64,000 nt of DNA from Picochlorum sp. 'celeri' (GCA_010909725.1 JAACMV010000019.1:1-64000); one strand, 5' to 3'. Counted from the stretch's first letter, positions 50,557-61,498 are shown. The notes: generated by a model not told the origin, from the sequence alone. Made by a program: numbers and translations.

Positions 50557-53164
50557 ATGGTATTGCCTCGGATAGGTGGTGGACAGCTTACCAGGCGACC
50601 CAACACTCTGACCCACAGTGGAGAGTTGTTGGTCGTCTGTAATGCCGAACGAATACGAGTATACAGTGCATTGACTGGAGAATTTGTTTTTGAGATGAAA
50701 GGACATGCAGATGAGGTGACTGGGGTGTGCATGCATCCATATGTAGATGACAAGGTGCGGAACAAACATGCATTCGGGGGTGTATCATTGCATCGATGGC
50801 TGATCTGTGCCGTTCTTAATGATGAACTCGTAATATTATATATAGGTATATTCCTGCTCGAGGGATGGGACGGTCAAGCTGTGGAATCTAGACGACGGGA
50901 CATGCTCTTCCTCTTGGGAAATTCCTCACCACCTTCCGATAGAGAGTATGACTGTGGTGGGGGATATGGCGTATATGAGTTGTTTTTGGAGGGGAGGGGA
51001 GGCTGGTAGGGCTCTTGCGTTTGATTTTGTGGAGGGGGAGGCCAAGGAGGTGAGGGTAAAACTGTCGACACCAAGGCAAGTGGTGTCTTCTCATAGTTCT
51101 GCACAGAATCCAATCATAGCGACACATGATAGACATACTATTCTTGTATGGGATACAAAGTCGTTTGGGAGCAAGTCGCCCCTGGCTCTGCATCATACCA
51201 AGGCATTCACATGTGTTGCTGTGAGCCCTGATGGGACCAAGGTTGCTGCGGGGGATGTGAGCGGAAGGATTCTGATTTGGCATGATGTGCAAGAGGCTTT
51301 GACGCTCCGAAGTATGCAAGGTGAAGAGGAGGAAAATGACGAGAGGCCATGGGCATATGTGGAGCCTCCTGCAGCCACGGTGCATTGGCATGCCCATCCG
51401 GTGGGTTGCGTGTCCTTTAGTATGGATGGAAAATACATCCTTTCTGGCGGACAAGAGGCAGTCCTGGTGCTGTGGGACGTCCGTTCGGGATCGAGGGCAT
51501 ATTTACCAAGGCTTGGAGGTCCACTGACTGGTATCTCTTCCTGCAGGATGGATCCAGCAAAGTACTGCCTCCGCCAGTTGGATAACACCATCCGCATTGT
51601 CAATACTGCTTCCATGGTCATCGACTCGTCGATTCACGGTGTGCGTCCTTTGCCAGATGTTCCTGGACACCCTGCAGCTGTTTTCGAATCCCATGCCGGG
51701 AATGCTGTGGTTGTGGGCCCTCATGCTGTGTTGCAATTTTATGACGTGTACAAAGATGTCCATGTTGATAGATTGCAGCTATCAAGGAGAAATATCGTCT
51801 CCATGTCGGAAAGCCACGAGAAAGAGTTGAGTTTGACATCCATGGACGCGGATGTACAGTGCCTTGCATTTAGCCAGGATGCCAGTCTTCTTGTGACAGT
51901 AGAAAGCAAGCCCGATGCATCTGGAGCATCGAGTTCTGCCAACATCATGAAATTCTGGGACAGGGTGCCCGACGAGTCCAGGCAGTATGGCGCCCCATAT
52001 ACATTGAACACCATATCAGAAAATCCACATAGATCATCTTCAGGCACGCATGCCATCACTGGCGTCGCGATCAACCCAAGCCTGGATATTGTTGGCACCT
52101 CGAGCAGCTCTGGGGAGTTTGCACTATGGGGCACTCATGAGACAGAGTCTTCTGGACAGGGGCGCATTCGTACATGGAGAAAAATAGCAATGATTCCAGG
52201 ACATAGAGGAGATCCCCTGACGAGTATTGCATTCTCCATGGACGGCACCGTGGTCGCAGTGTCTGGTGCACAACACGCATCAGGAGGCGTGTCTCTCTGG
52301 GACACGGCAACATGCGCCTTCATTGGGGAACTTCCTCCTGCCTTTGCTTGTCACGATGCGCCAGAAAAATCCAACTCCTCAGAACGGGACTCATTATTCT
52401 TCCTGCCAGACTCACCGACGCTCGTGTTTGTCTGCCAGCATGGCATTGCAGTGTACAATGTCCTGTCCATGAGCATTGTGTGGTCAGCAGATATCAGCAA
52501 CATCTGCACGGTCGCCCCCGACCCATATTCACAACACTGGGCCATCGTCATGGGAAATGACGTATGTAAAGGGCCCATGGCGAAGGAACAGTATGCTTCT
52601 GGCGCAGTGCTACTGTTCCATGGAGAGGATGACCACCCAAGGGCAGCATGGATGATTCGCAGGCAGCACAGCTCACTGGAAAAGCCAGCAGTCTTGAATC
52701 CAGCCTCCACACCAAAGGACCACCGATCCATTCGATCAGCCTGTGATCAGCCAAATGTATCTAGATGCAGAACAGAAATAGCCTTCGTCCCACCAAAGAC
52801 GCGGCCATACGAGCATGCAAGGCCACTCTCCATTCCAGGGTGCAGTCCCCTCCTTGTCTTCTCTCAGGACAGAGAGTTCAGCTTGGCCATATCCCCAGAG
52901 ATCACTGATATAGAAGAAATTGTACAATCTCTGGCAGATCACGGGATCGCAGCAGCTCCCCCAGCAGAGGCGGGAGGTGCCAGGCAGAGCGGGTATGAGC
53001 AGATTTTTGGTTCACAGGCACGCCATCACACCACCGACAGCAGCCCTGTGCTCAAGGGTGCCACTCTCCCTGCCCACACCAAACTTTTTGATGCTCCATC
53101 ACACGCACTTCCTCCAATGACAACATTATGTACCGAATTCTTGTCTCATTTGTTGACCAAGTAA
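50557..53164 (+). CDS. WDR75: WDR75/UTP17 (NAN1), U3 snoRNP t-UTP protein
   Basis: Exons 50557-50754 and 50846-53164 (91-bp intron, GTGCGG...TATAG) encode 838 residues. The join gives ...HPYVDDK|VYSCSRDGTVKLWNL, a typical WD repeat in this family. Two beta-propellers are expected: repeats such as HTILVWDTKSFG, SGRILIWHD and GGQEAVLVLWDVRSGSRAYL in the first half, and SSGEFALWGTHE and GGVSLWDTATC in the second. Like UTP5 here, the protein is part of the t-UTP complex that joins nascent 35S pre-rRNA. No nuclear signal is obvious. Confidence 0.9.
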
Positions 53165-53302
53165 GTAAAATCAAATCGATTCGAATGTTTTAATTAACAG
53201 ATGACATCATCCATCATGATTCATCAGGATATCCAAGCCACGATTCCGACACATATCTTTTCTGAACATATTCCTAAAACTCAATTGAACTTCAAGAATA
53301 TC

Positions 53303-53885
53303 ATGGCCAAATACGCACTACTCTTCCTCCTGGCAACTGCCGTGTGTCTCGGATCTGCCCTTGCCGCGTGCCCAAAAGGCAGCAACACGGCCACCACCCA
53401 AGACGGAAAGCCAATTTGCATCTACTGCGCTGATGGCTCAGGAGTGACCGAGAACTTTGGTGGCGATGGAATGTCATGCTCATGCCCTGGAGGAAAGGAG
53501 TGTCTCGTTACGGTACGTCACGATGATGTCATGAGATTGAGAAGGGTGACGACACCTTTGGTGTGAGGCTAGATCATCATACTGATGACTGAATATGTGT
53601 GACATGCAGATTGATGGAAAGGAAGCCACCTTTGCTGATTATATCAAGACCACTGAAGTATCTACGCCAGAGGACACTGCCTCTGTCATTGCAGAAGAGT
53701 CTTCTTCTTCTTCCTCCTCCTCTTCTTCTGAAGAGACGAGCGAGTCCTCATCATCCACCTCTTCCTCAACGACAACCACCAGTCCAGAGCCAGTGTCTGA
53801 TTCCGAGGCTGCTGCATCTTCTGCTCAGTTGTTGAAGGGGGCCTTGGTTGCTGTTGTTGGAGCCATGGTTGCTGTTGCCATGTAA
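53303..53885 (+). CDS. small secreted, GPI-anchored-like Ser/Thr-rich protein
   Basis: Exons 53303-53512 and 53610-53885 give 161 residues. A signal peptide (MAKYALLFLLATAVCLGSAL) is followed by a small Cys-rich domain (CPKGSNTATTQDGKPICIYC and CSCPGGKEC), then a Ser/Thr/Glu-rich stalk encoded by a TCT/TCC repeat. A C-terminal hydrophobic tail (LLKGALVAVVGAMVAVAM) after AAASSA suits a GPI-attachment signal. It is likely a cell-surface or wall glycoprotein. The family is unknown. Confidence 0.75.
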
Positions 53886-54269
53886 TCATTGTAGATGTGT
53901 TTCGCAAAGATCAATGCTTTGCATATTCCATGTAACACACGCATCAGTCACTTATGTTTATGTCGAACCGAAGGCAGGGTCTCATGGCAATCTCATCATG
54001 AGAGATTGAAGCTTGTTCAATTCTTGAAGAATCCTTCTCATGCCATCAAAGACAAGTCCCTCGGCTCAATAGTACATTCTGTGTACTATAAATATATTTT
54101 AAATACCAACGAGCATTAAAAATCCACGTGAAGAGCTGTGTTGGCAAAGGTCGTGATTTGGGTTGACGGTTGGAGATTCATCGGTATACCTGTGGCAGAG
54201 GACGCAGGCGTCGATTTGTTGATTCATAGTGTATATATTAGTTCATGTATCCTATCCAATAGCCTAAAA
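53886..54269. other. intergenic region before kinesin-13
   Basis: About 380 bp. TATATATT at 54232-54239, 38 bp before the kinesin ATG, is a likely TATA element. No other gene is seen. Confidence 0.5.
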
Positions 54270-56483
54270 ATGACGATGGGAGAGAGGTCAAGCACCTGTG
54301 GCGTTGTGCAAGGGGTCTTGGCGGAAGCTGGGTTGGAGCACCTGAGGGAGGGATTCCGTGGGGTGGATGTGGAACGATTTCGAGGATTGATGATTCAGGA
54401 CTATGAGAAGTATGGGGTGTATGATATCGAGGATAAACAGGCGTTGTTCAAAGTGGTCAAGGACCTGGACACGTATGTGGACCTGCACGTGGAGCAGGCA
54501 CGGCATGGTGATGGCGATGCTGTACAGGAGGAAAAGGACGACGAGGTCGTGACTACTCGCGCTGTGGATGGTGGGGAGGTGGTGTCGGAGGAGGAAGAGG
54601 AGGATTTGGATGGAGTGGATTTGGTTGATCTGAGCGTGGATCCTTCGTTTCTGCTGGATGATGATAACGGAGGTTTGAATACCATTGTGAATGAAGCTGG
54701 GGCGTTGATGGATGATGTTCGAGGGGATGAACTGTTGTCGTCGTCTCCAGACAGGATGGGTCGTGAGTACCAGCACGACGTTGTGGGTGCGCCATTGTTG
54801 AATCTCTCTCATATCACTGACCCTCCGCGGATTCGCGTGATTGTGAGGAAGAGACCTCTGAACGACAAAGAGGCCGAAAAGGGAGATATTGATGTGATTC
54901 AATGTGACTCGGATGGTGCCGTGCTGACTGTGTATGAGCCAAAGACCAAGGTAGATATGACAAAGTATATTGAGACGCATCAGTTTCGGTTTGACGATGT
55001 GTTTGATACTGATGTGGACAACGACTCACTCTACGCTCAGACGGTGAGGCCATTGATCGCGACCGTATTCAAGTATGGTAGGGGTACATGCTTTGCATAT
55101 GGACAGACTGGGTCTGGGAAGACGTATACGATGCAGCCTCTGCCCTTGAGGGCAGCTGTTGATATCTTCCAAATCTCTCGCACTGTTCCAGAGTTTCAGG
55201 ATGCATCTTTACATATTGCGTGCTACGAGATTTATGGTGGAAAAGTCTTCGATTTGCTGAATGATAGGCAACGACTGGAAGTGCGGGAAGATGCCAAGCG
55301 ACGGGTGCAGGTTGTGGGCTTGAAGGAGATACATGTCGATACTCTGGAGGATCTGTCCAAGCTTTGTGATCATGCTGCTTGCTCTAGATCCACTGGATCC
55401 ACTGGAGCGAATGATGAATCCTCGAGATCTCATTCAATCATGACCTTTTCCATACGCGTACCCAAAGAAGAGACCATTGCCGCCAAGAATAATAGGAAAA
55501 TTAGTGCCAGGTATGGTGGGGAGAGCGACAATGTGCCAATGAAGACTGTAGGGAAGCTCTCATTTATTGATCTTGCTGGGAGTGAGCGAGGGGCCGATAC
55601 ATACGAGAACGACAAGCAGACGCGGATTGAGGGGGCAGAAATCAACAAGAGCTTGCTGGCTCTGAAAGAATGCATTCGGGCACTGGATATGGATGCTGGC
55701 CATGTTCCTTTCAGAGGATCAAAATTAACTTCTGTGCTAAGAGATTCATTCATCGGAAAGAATGCACGAACTGTCATGATTGCAAACGTCTCCCCCAGTT
55801 CGAGCTCTTGTGAGCACACATTGAACACACTTCGGTACGCTGATCGGGTGAAGGAGATGAAGAAGGAAGCAAAGCCTTCTGCCAGGAGTAAGCCCACCTC
55901 GCCGGATGCGGTTTCCAAATTATTGGTGAAACTCCCTGCGCCAGATGTGCCTGCGGTGAACACGACAGCGACCAGGGGAAATGCCAACAGTGATGGATCT
56001 CGAACTGCTCGAACAAGCAGAAGATCAAGCATTGTCCCCCCAGATGATACGGCTCCAAAGACGTCAAGAAGTCGCAGCAAATCGACACGAAAGAGCATTG
56101 CGATCACTCACGGAAGAGATGATGTCATACCCAAGAGTTCCAGGGGAAGGCCGTCCATGTTGACGACGCACCCTGTTGAGCCAACCTATTCTGATAGCAC
56201 ACCGGAGAACTGCTCTCCCTTGGACTCAAACGTTGACAGTGGACTCTTGTACGAAGATGATTTGGCATGTGCCCATAGACAGCATATTGAAAATATGATG
56301 GCTGGACTCAGACAGGAAATGGATTTGTTGGCCAAGACGGATCCGACAACCAACAGCACAATCGGCATGGACGAGTATGTGGAAGAACTGGGAAATGTTC
56401 TGATTGAAAGAGCCGCAGCAATTGCATCTCTCCAACAAAAGGTCTCATTGTACAAAAAGCATTTGAAATCATTGAAACAATAA
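54270..56483 (+). CDS. KIN13: kinesin-13 microtubule depolymerase
   Basis: 737 residues from ATG at 54270. The motor domain starts PPRIRVIVRKRPLNDKEAEK, with VDMTKYIETHQFRFDDVFD, typical of the kinesin-13 (KIF2/MCAK) group. The P-loop is AYGQTGSGKTYTM, switch I NDESSRSHSI and switch II FIDLAGSERG. It is a central motor, with about 180 residues before it and a basic Ser-rich tail. A coiled-coil-like segment ends the protein. Kinesin-13s depolymerise microtubule ends in spindles and control flagellar length. An upstream in-frame TTG extension was rejected because the TATA box lies in it. Confidence 0.93.
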   Translation: MTMGERSSTCGVVQGVLAEAGLEHLREGFRGVDVERFRGLMIQDYEKYGVYDIEDKQALFKVVKDLDTYVDLHVEQARHGDGDAVQEEKDDEVVTTRAVDGGEVVSEEEEEDLDGVDLVDLSVDPSFLLDDDNGGLNTIVNEAGALMDDVRGDELLSSSPDRMGREYQHDVVGAPLLNLSHITDPPRIRVIVRKRPLNDKEAEKGDIDVIQCDSDGAVLTVYEPKTKVDMTKYIETHQFRFDDVFDTDVDNDSLYAQTVRPLIATVFKYGRGTCFAYGQTGSGKTYTMQPLPLRAAVDIFQISRTVPEFQDASLHIACYEIYGGKVFDLLNDRQRLEVREDAKRRVQVVGLKEIHVDTLEDLSKLCDHAACSRSTGSTGANDESSRSHSIMTFSIRVPKEETIAAKNNRKISARYGGESDNVPMKTVGKLSFIDLAGSERGADTYENDKQTRIEGAEINKSLLALKECIRALDMDAGHVPFRGSKLTSVLRDSFIGKNARTVMIANVSPSSSSCEHTLNTLRYADRVKEMKKEAKPSARSKPTSPDAVSKLLVKLPAPDVPAVNTTATRGNANSDGSRTARTSRRSSIVPPDDTAPKTSRSRSKSTRKSIAITHGRDDVIPKSSRGRPSMLTTHPVEPTYSDSTPENCSPLDSNVDSGLLYEDDLACAHRQHIENMMAGLRQEMDLLAKTDPTTNSTIGMDEYVEELGNVLIERAAAIASLQQKVSLYKKHLKSLKQ

Positions 56484-56525
56484 AAGTTGCGCACGTTTTT
56501 TCATGTTACAATCTACTTCATGCAT

Positions 56526-56889
56526 TCATCCGCTCTTGTACAGCAGTATAGCCAGTTTGTTCAAATAAAAGTAAATGAAATGCCTACTTTCATGCGTCAC
56601 ATACGACCCAAAGTTGGATCCTACGATGCAGTGCCATGTTGGGCCATATTTAGCGTCAAAGTCCTTCTTCAGACTCGCGGCAATATCCCGTTCTGTGTCC
56701 CACTTGCTTGTACTCTGCACACACCAACCACCAGTTGGGACCAGCTGAGCTTCTTGACCGCATCGATACCAACAAACGTACCTCTATCGCCATATCAATG
56801 GCATCTTTTTGCATTTCATCACTCATATCACTAGCTTTGACGGCGTATTTCGCTCCGGAGGAGTGACTGTTTGAAGCTGGCTGTTGCAT
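56526..56889 (-). CDS. DYNLL: dynein light chain LC8
   Basis: Exons 56889-56782 and 56714-56526 (67-bp intron, GTACGT...TGTGCAG) give 98 residues. [20 protein letters not shown] joins to [20 protein letters not shown], then [20 protein letters not shown] and [18 protein letters not shown]. This is the full LC8 fold with about nine extra N-terminal residues. LC8 is a dimer hub in dynein and many other complexes. It is convergent with kinesin-13, with 42 bp between stop codons. Confidence 0.95.
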
Positions 56890-57306
56890 CGCGACTCTTG
56901 AGGGGTTCTTCCTTTTCAAAGATACTAGTTTTTAAATTATAAATGCGTATACCTGCAAAGATTCTGTGGAAATGGTGAAAGTGTTCGTTTCAACCTCGGA
57001 ACAGAACCAACCACCGTGGTTGCTTCTTGGGGGTTGGGAAAATCATTGACAACAACGCACTATGGATACATCTATTTGCAGATGAATGATAAAAACATAT
57101 AACAAAATATTTCGGAATCTGGAGTTGGTATATGCGTCTCTGAAATCCTCGGTCAACTTGGGGCATGGCCTTTACAAATTCAGCAAGCAGCAGAAGATTC
57201 TTGCATTATGACCACTGGGAGACAGTCGCCTGATGTACGAAGGATGCCTTATGGGTGGTATTTGAGTTCATACAGAGTCTATAGAATATGTATAGAATGT
57301 CAAGTC
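56890..57306. other. divergent region LC8/KAR5-like gene
   Basis: About 420 bp. TATAGAAT at 57280-57287 is 27 bp before the next ATG. No further gene is recognised. Confidence 0.5.
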
Positions 57307-58941
57307 ATGGGTGTGTTGGCAGTCATACTGTTATTCTTGGGGTGTCTGGCCTCTCACAATGCCTTTGACTCTCAGACACCCGTGGAGTACTTGCCCACAT
57401 TTTCCTCTGGATCTTGTGGTATGTATAGTAGTTGTAAATCGACGGACATGGACATACAAAGGAGAGGAAGGGGGTTTTTGGATGCCATCCAGAGAGCCTC
57501 AAACCAGGAGACCATGATGGATTATCTGTGGGGTACAAATTGTCATAGTAAAGCGCTGTCCGCGCTTAAAAAAGAATGTAGAGATTTAAGACCTACGGAG
57601 AAGTCGAGACTGGCACTCATGCTCTTGTTCTGCCAGCTAGTTCATGTTCAGGAGCATCATGAAGCTGCAGAGAGGCTCACATGCAGGCAGGGTGACCTGC
57701 TCAAGGTTTGCGTCAATCGGCTCAGCGATCGGGAACATTCAATGTATGTAGAGATGCTGACTCATATTGATACGATGTGTCTGTACATTCAGAACCAGGA
57801 TTTTGAAAAGTTTGCCGAGCACATGCTCAACAAAATTGTCCGGGGCTCTCATGCAGTTGCCCAGCGGATGACAGATATTGAAAAGGATCTTGGCATCATT
57901 CGGGATACCATTCGTCATCAACGAGATATGCATAAAAATATGTATCGAAATATGTCGACAGGGATTGAGATGATGGAACAATATTTTCAGAGGCAAAAGG
58001 TTGTCATGCAAGCAATGTCCTCAATATATTCCCATTCCATGAGACTGGTGCAAGAATCCACGAAACGATTAGAGCACATGATGGAAAGTTCATCGAATAA
58101 AATTCATGGGACCTTTCAAGCCATCAGAGAAGAAGCGAGCGAAGCGGCAATGGCGCAGGAGGCCATCAAGCATGATTTGAAAGTCATTCAAGAGTCCACA
58201 ACCACCATAGGATCACTCTTTCAATCGATGCATGAATATCAAAGAAGAACAGATAGAGCATTATCTAAAATTTTGGGTTCATCGTACAGTCTTCAGGACG
58301 GATTGTTTTTTGGGTTTGGAATTCTTATGGTGGTTGCCATGGGGAGTGTTGGAATATCCTTGGAGACAAGGGCCTATGTCTGTCTATGGCTCGGTATATC
58401 GCTCATCCTGGAACGATCTATCATGAATCTCTCGGATATATTCAAATATAATTTGGGATTCTACACCGAGTATGGTATCATTTCAGATTGGCTTCAAGGT
58501 ATCATCCTTCCCCAGTGGGCCTGCTCTCAGCAATTTGTCAAGACTGCAATCCGAAAAATAGCAGGAGCCATCGTATTTTACGTGTGGTTGAGGCAATCAA
58601 ATCTTTCCTTCAGATGGGGGAGATCCCCGTCACACGAGCGAATGGGGCAAACAAGAGACCAAAATCAACTCATTCCTACAAGGCGTCCCTTGTGCCCTGC
58701 TGGAAGAAGGGCCTTCTCAGAGCAAGTACTTCGTCCACACCATGCGCAGGGGATGGTAGATGACACTGACGATGCACAGTCAATGCCAAGGTATGTAGCA
58801 TCGCATGGAAAGAATGGTCGTCGCCCTCCCGTGGACATGGGTCCACAATTGGGTGCCGTGTCGTCAAAACGACATGTGGTGACCAGATCAATGCTCCGCA
58901 TGAACCCGAAGCAATCAACTTTCTCACGCCCTGATTCATAA
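57307..58941 (+). CDS. GEX1: KAR5/GEX1/Brambleberry-type nuclear fusion protein
   Basis: 544 residues from ATG at 57307. A signal peptide (MGVLAVILLFLGCLAS) precedes the cysteine-rich domain (about 65-165: TNCHSKALSALKKECRDLRP, EKSRLALMLLFCQLVHVQEH, CVNRLSDREHSMYVEMLTHI). A long coiled-coil region (about 190-340) follows, then two or three membrane segments (LFFGFGILMVVAMGSVGISL, AYVCLWLGISLILE, and possibly KIAGAIVFYVWL). The C-terminus is basic and disordered. Family members sit in the nuclear envelope and fuse gamete nuclei after cell fusion. The order of domains matches, although sequence identity outside the Cys domain is likely low. Confidence 0.85.
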   Translation: MGVLAVILLFLGCLASHNAFDSQTPVEYLPTFSSGSCGMYSSCKSTDMDIQRRGRGFLDAIQRASNQETMMDYLWGTNCHSKALSALKKECRDLRPTEKSRLALMLLFCQLVHVQEHHEAAERLTCRQGDLLKVCVNRLSDREHSMYVEMLTHIDTMCLYIQNQDFEKFAEHMLNKIVRGSHAVAQRMTDIEKDLGIIRDTIRHQRDMHKNMYRNMSTGIEMMEQYFQRQKVVMQAMSSIYSHSMRLVQESTKRLEHMMESSSNKIHGTFQAIREEASEAAMAQEAIKHDLKVIQESTTTIGSLFQSMHEYQRRTDRALSKILGSSYSLQDGLFFGFGILMVVAMGSVGISLETRAYVCLWLGISLILERSIMNLSDIFKYNLGFYTEYGIISDWLQGIILPQWACSQQFVKTAIRKIAGAIVFYVWLRQSNLSFRWGRSPSHERMGQTRDQNQLIPTRRPLCPAGRRAFSEQVLRPHHAQGMVDDTDDAQSMPRYVASHGKNGRRPPVDMGPQLGAVSSKRHVVTRSMLRMNPKQSTFSRPDS

Positions 58942-59032
58942 TCTATAATATAGATAAAGACCTAGAATACAACGTTGGTATCATCATGAATGATGATATC
59001 GTATCAGTAGTGTAGTTTCGTCGAATTGTACA

Positions 59033-60112
59033 ATGTATATAATGCACTGCTACAGCATCATCATTGGCATTGCCATCATCTCTCTGGTGATTGGAAAATC
59101 GACTGATGCTGGGCCCATTGTCATAAACACTTGGCCCTTCACGGTGGCGACGGCAACGGCGTTCGAGACTCTCTCCAAGAAGGGTGGGTCAGCCATGGAT
59201 GCGGTCGTTGAGGGATGCACTCGTTGCGAAAAGGACCAATGCGATCACACGGTGGGTTTTGGAGGTAGCCCAGATGAGAGTGGTGAGACGAGTTTGGATG
59301 CTTTATTGGTGGATGGGGATACATTGAATGTTGGTGCAGTGGCAAATTTGAGACGAGTGAGGGATGCAATTAAAACTGCCAGGGCAGTTTTAGAGAAGAC
59401 ACATCATTCCATTCTCGCGGGAGAGGAAGCCACGGCCTTTGCCTCTCAGTTTGGAATCAAGGTGTATGATACATTGGCGACTGATGAATCGAAAAGGGAA
59501 TCCCAGGAGTGGAAAGCACACAACTGCCAGCCAAATTTTTGGAAGAAGGATGCAGGCCTTGTTCCAGATCCTGCAACGCATTGTGGGCCGTATCACAATC
59601 ACAAGGTGTCCGTGTCAAAATCACATAGCAATCAATACCAATCGCAACCTGGAGGTCATGACACCATTTCGATGATTGCTGTGGATGGAAAGAATTCCAT
59701 TGTAGCCGGCTCATCCACAAATGGGCTCAAGTACAAAATTCCTGGACGAGTCGGGGACGCTGCTGTTCCAGGGGGATCTGCATATGCCGATTCAAAAATC
59801 GGAGCTTGCGCTGCCACGGGTGATGGTGATACGCATCTGAGATTCCTTCCGTGCTTTCATGTGTACATGAACATGAGGAATGGTATGCATGTCCAACAGG
59901 CAACAGACGATGCCATGGCCAGAATCGTCAGCGTCATTGGCCATGATACCGGCTTCCAGGGCGCTGTCGTCGCATTTGACGCCAGGACGAGGGAAATAGG
60001 GGCGACAAGCGTTGGCAACTGGAACTTTTCGTATTCATACCAAGACCAATCGATGCTGAAACCGAAAGTAGTCCTGGTGGATGCATTCCACCCACAGAAA
60101 TCAGAGCACTGA
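59033..60112 (+). CDS. AGA: N4-(beta-N-acetylglucosaminyl)-L-asparaginase
   Basis: 359 residues with a signal peptide (about 1-26). The Ntn-hydrolase precursor is cut before T211 in GGHDTISMIAVDG, and this Thr becomes the nucleophile of the beta subunit. Substrate-binding residues lie in GRVGDAAVPGGSAYAD and AATGDGDTHLRFLPC. The alpha part has GFGGSPDESGETSLDALLVD. Lysosomal or vacuolar glycosylasparaginase cleaves the GlcNAc-Asn bond of N-glycoproteins. The signal peptide supports the secretory route. Length matches the family. Confidence 0.95.
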   Translation: MYIMHCYSIIIGIAIISLVIGKSTDAGPIVINTWPFTVATATAFETLSKKGGSAMDAVVEGCTRCEKDQCDHTVGFGGSPDESGETSLDALLVDGDTLNVGAVANLRRVRDAIKTARAVLEKTHHSILAGEEATAFASQFGIKVYDTLATDESKRESQEWKAHNCQPNFWKKDAGLVPDPATHCGPYHNHKVSVSKSHSNQYQSQPGGHDTISMIAVDGKNSIVAGSSTNGLKYKIPGRVGDAAVPGGSAYADSKIGACAATGDGDTHLRFLPCFHVYMNMRNGMHVQQATDDAMARIVSVIGHDTGFQGAVVAFDARTREIGATSVGNWNFSYSYQDQSMLKPKVVLVDAFHPQKSEH

Positions 60113-60149
60113 CAATGTGCTATTCTTAAACGTAAATTATAATAAAAAA

Positions 60150-60155
60150 ATGTAG
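60150..60155 (+). promoter_or_regulatory. start-stop upstream ORF
   Basis: ATGTAG, an AUG directly followed by a stop, lies one base before the transporter ATG (60157). If transcribed, it could slow or regulate initiation. Confidence 0.4.
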
Positions 60156-60156
60156 A

Positions 60157-61106
60157 ATGAGATTGAATGGACTGCTATTGCAGTCAATGAGCACGCTGTT
60201 CCAAGCAATAATGCAAACTCAGGCCAAATTGCTCAGTGCCAGAGGGTTCAGCGTTCTCCAGACTGTATTCTGTCGGAGTATCATCTTATTAAACTTTGCC
60301 ATGTATTTGACATGGGTGAATGCAAAGAACCCATTCAGATCCGAAAGGTTCGCCATTTTTTCCCTTCTTGTCTTGTCTTCTGACCAACTGGTTTTAATAA
60401 CGTATTCAGTGCCTGCAGAAAGCTTCTCTTGCTCGTTCGAGGGATATTTGGATTCCTGACAGTGACATCTGTCTACTGGTCAGTGCATGTCATGCCGCTG
60501 CAGGACGCAACAGTGTTGATGTTTCTGTCACCCTGCCTTGTGGCTCTAGCAAGTCCCTTCATTCTCGGGCAACCAGTGAACAAAGCAGTCTTCTTCTCCA
60601 TACCAGTTGCATTTGCAGGAGTTATTCTTGTTGCACAGCCTCCTGCGATATTCGGCAGCCAGGAAGGAGGCATGTCTCTGAAGAACTTCTTGATTGGCAG
60701 CAGCCAGGCAATCACTGCAAGCGTCGCCAAGCTTTCTGTCTCTTTCTTGGGCAAGAGCGAGCCTACTGCTCATATCATCATGAGTATGGCTCTGGTGTCG
60801 TGCATGGGAAGTTCCTTTGGGTCGCTCTTGAATTGGAAATTCCCACATGACCCACTTGAGTTACTGTTCCTCCTTGGGGTTGGAGTCTGTGCATGCCTCG
60901 TCCAATTCACTGCCACGCTGGCATTAAAACGCAGCAATACTGCCTCTGTCATGTCAATTAGCTACCTCGGCATCGTGTGGTCAATACTCATAGACTATAT
61001 TGTGTTCGGTATGGCCCCAAACCTGCTCTCCATCTGTGGGTCCAGCCTAGTGATTGTGTCCAATCTCTGCCTGATTCTTTATGAGCGACTAGCGTCACCG
61101 ATGTGA
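60157..61106 (+). CDS. EamA/DMT-family transporter (SLC35G-like)
   Basis: Exons 60157-60347 and 60419-61106 (71-bp intron, GTTCGC...CTGCAG) encode 292 residues with about ten membrane segments. Characteristic stretches are QAKLLSARGFSVLQTVFCRS, FLTVTSVYWSVHVMPLQDAT followed by VLMFLSPCLVALASPFILGQ, and in the second repeat ALKRSNTASVMSISYLGIVW and YIVFGMAPNLLSICGSSLV. DMT members carry nucleotide-sugars, purines or metabolites, and the substrate is not clear. The last 75 bp around the stop codon are exactly duplicated at 63258-63332. Confidence 0.85.
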
Positions 61107-61111
61107 CGAGA
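61037..61111. repeat. 75-bp direct repeat, copy 1
   Basis: Runs from within the last codons of the EamA gene to 5 bp beyond its stop (TGGGTCCAGCCT...TGTGACGAGA). It is identical to 63258-63332. Confidence 0.95.
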
Positions 61112-61342
61112 ATTAAGGTATAATAATTAGTATCAGCATCAGGTTATATATTTTGTATGTAAATTATATCCACTGGTAAACAAGGGGCAATGCTGTGCAT
61201 AAGACCAAGCTTCAGAGTGTGAGTTGGTCTTCTCCATGCTGAATTAAGTACATCTTCTTGCCATCCCAAATGTCCCATCCACACTACCTGAGGCCTTCAA
61301 AGGATTCCAACTCGTCCAAGGGGAAAGGTATTGGATATCAAG

Positions 61343-61498
61343 ATGAACAAAGGGACATCACTTCCAACAGTCGACCCGGACAGGACCATGCATGCTCATA
61401 TACATGGTGAGCATGCACATTCCTGTGAACATCATCATCTGGCAGGGCAGGATTTCATGTCTCCGCATTTATGGGCGGAAAAGCCACCGCGCATGTAA
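61343..61498 (+). CDS. possible 51-residue histidine-rich peptide
   Basis: ATG at 61343 opens 51 codons containing HAHIHGEHAHSCEHHH, then ends in KPPRM. Nine histidines in a row of sixteen residues could bind metal ions. There is no signal peptide and no homologue that I recognise. The stop codon overlaps a GTAAGA donor-like sequence, so it may be an exon, or a chance frame. Confidence 0.3.
   Translation: MNKGTSLPTVDPDRTMHAHIHGEHAHSCEHHHLAGQDFMSPHLWAEKPPRM

Noticed and set aside
53686..53907. Arg/Lys-rich frame opposite the secreted protein
   Set aside because: Shadow of the Ser-codon repeat in the sense gene.
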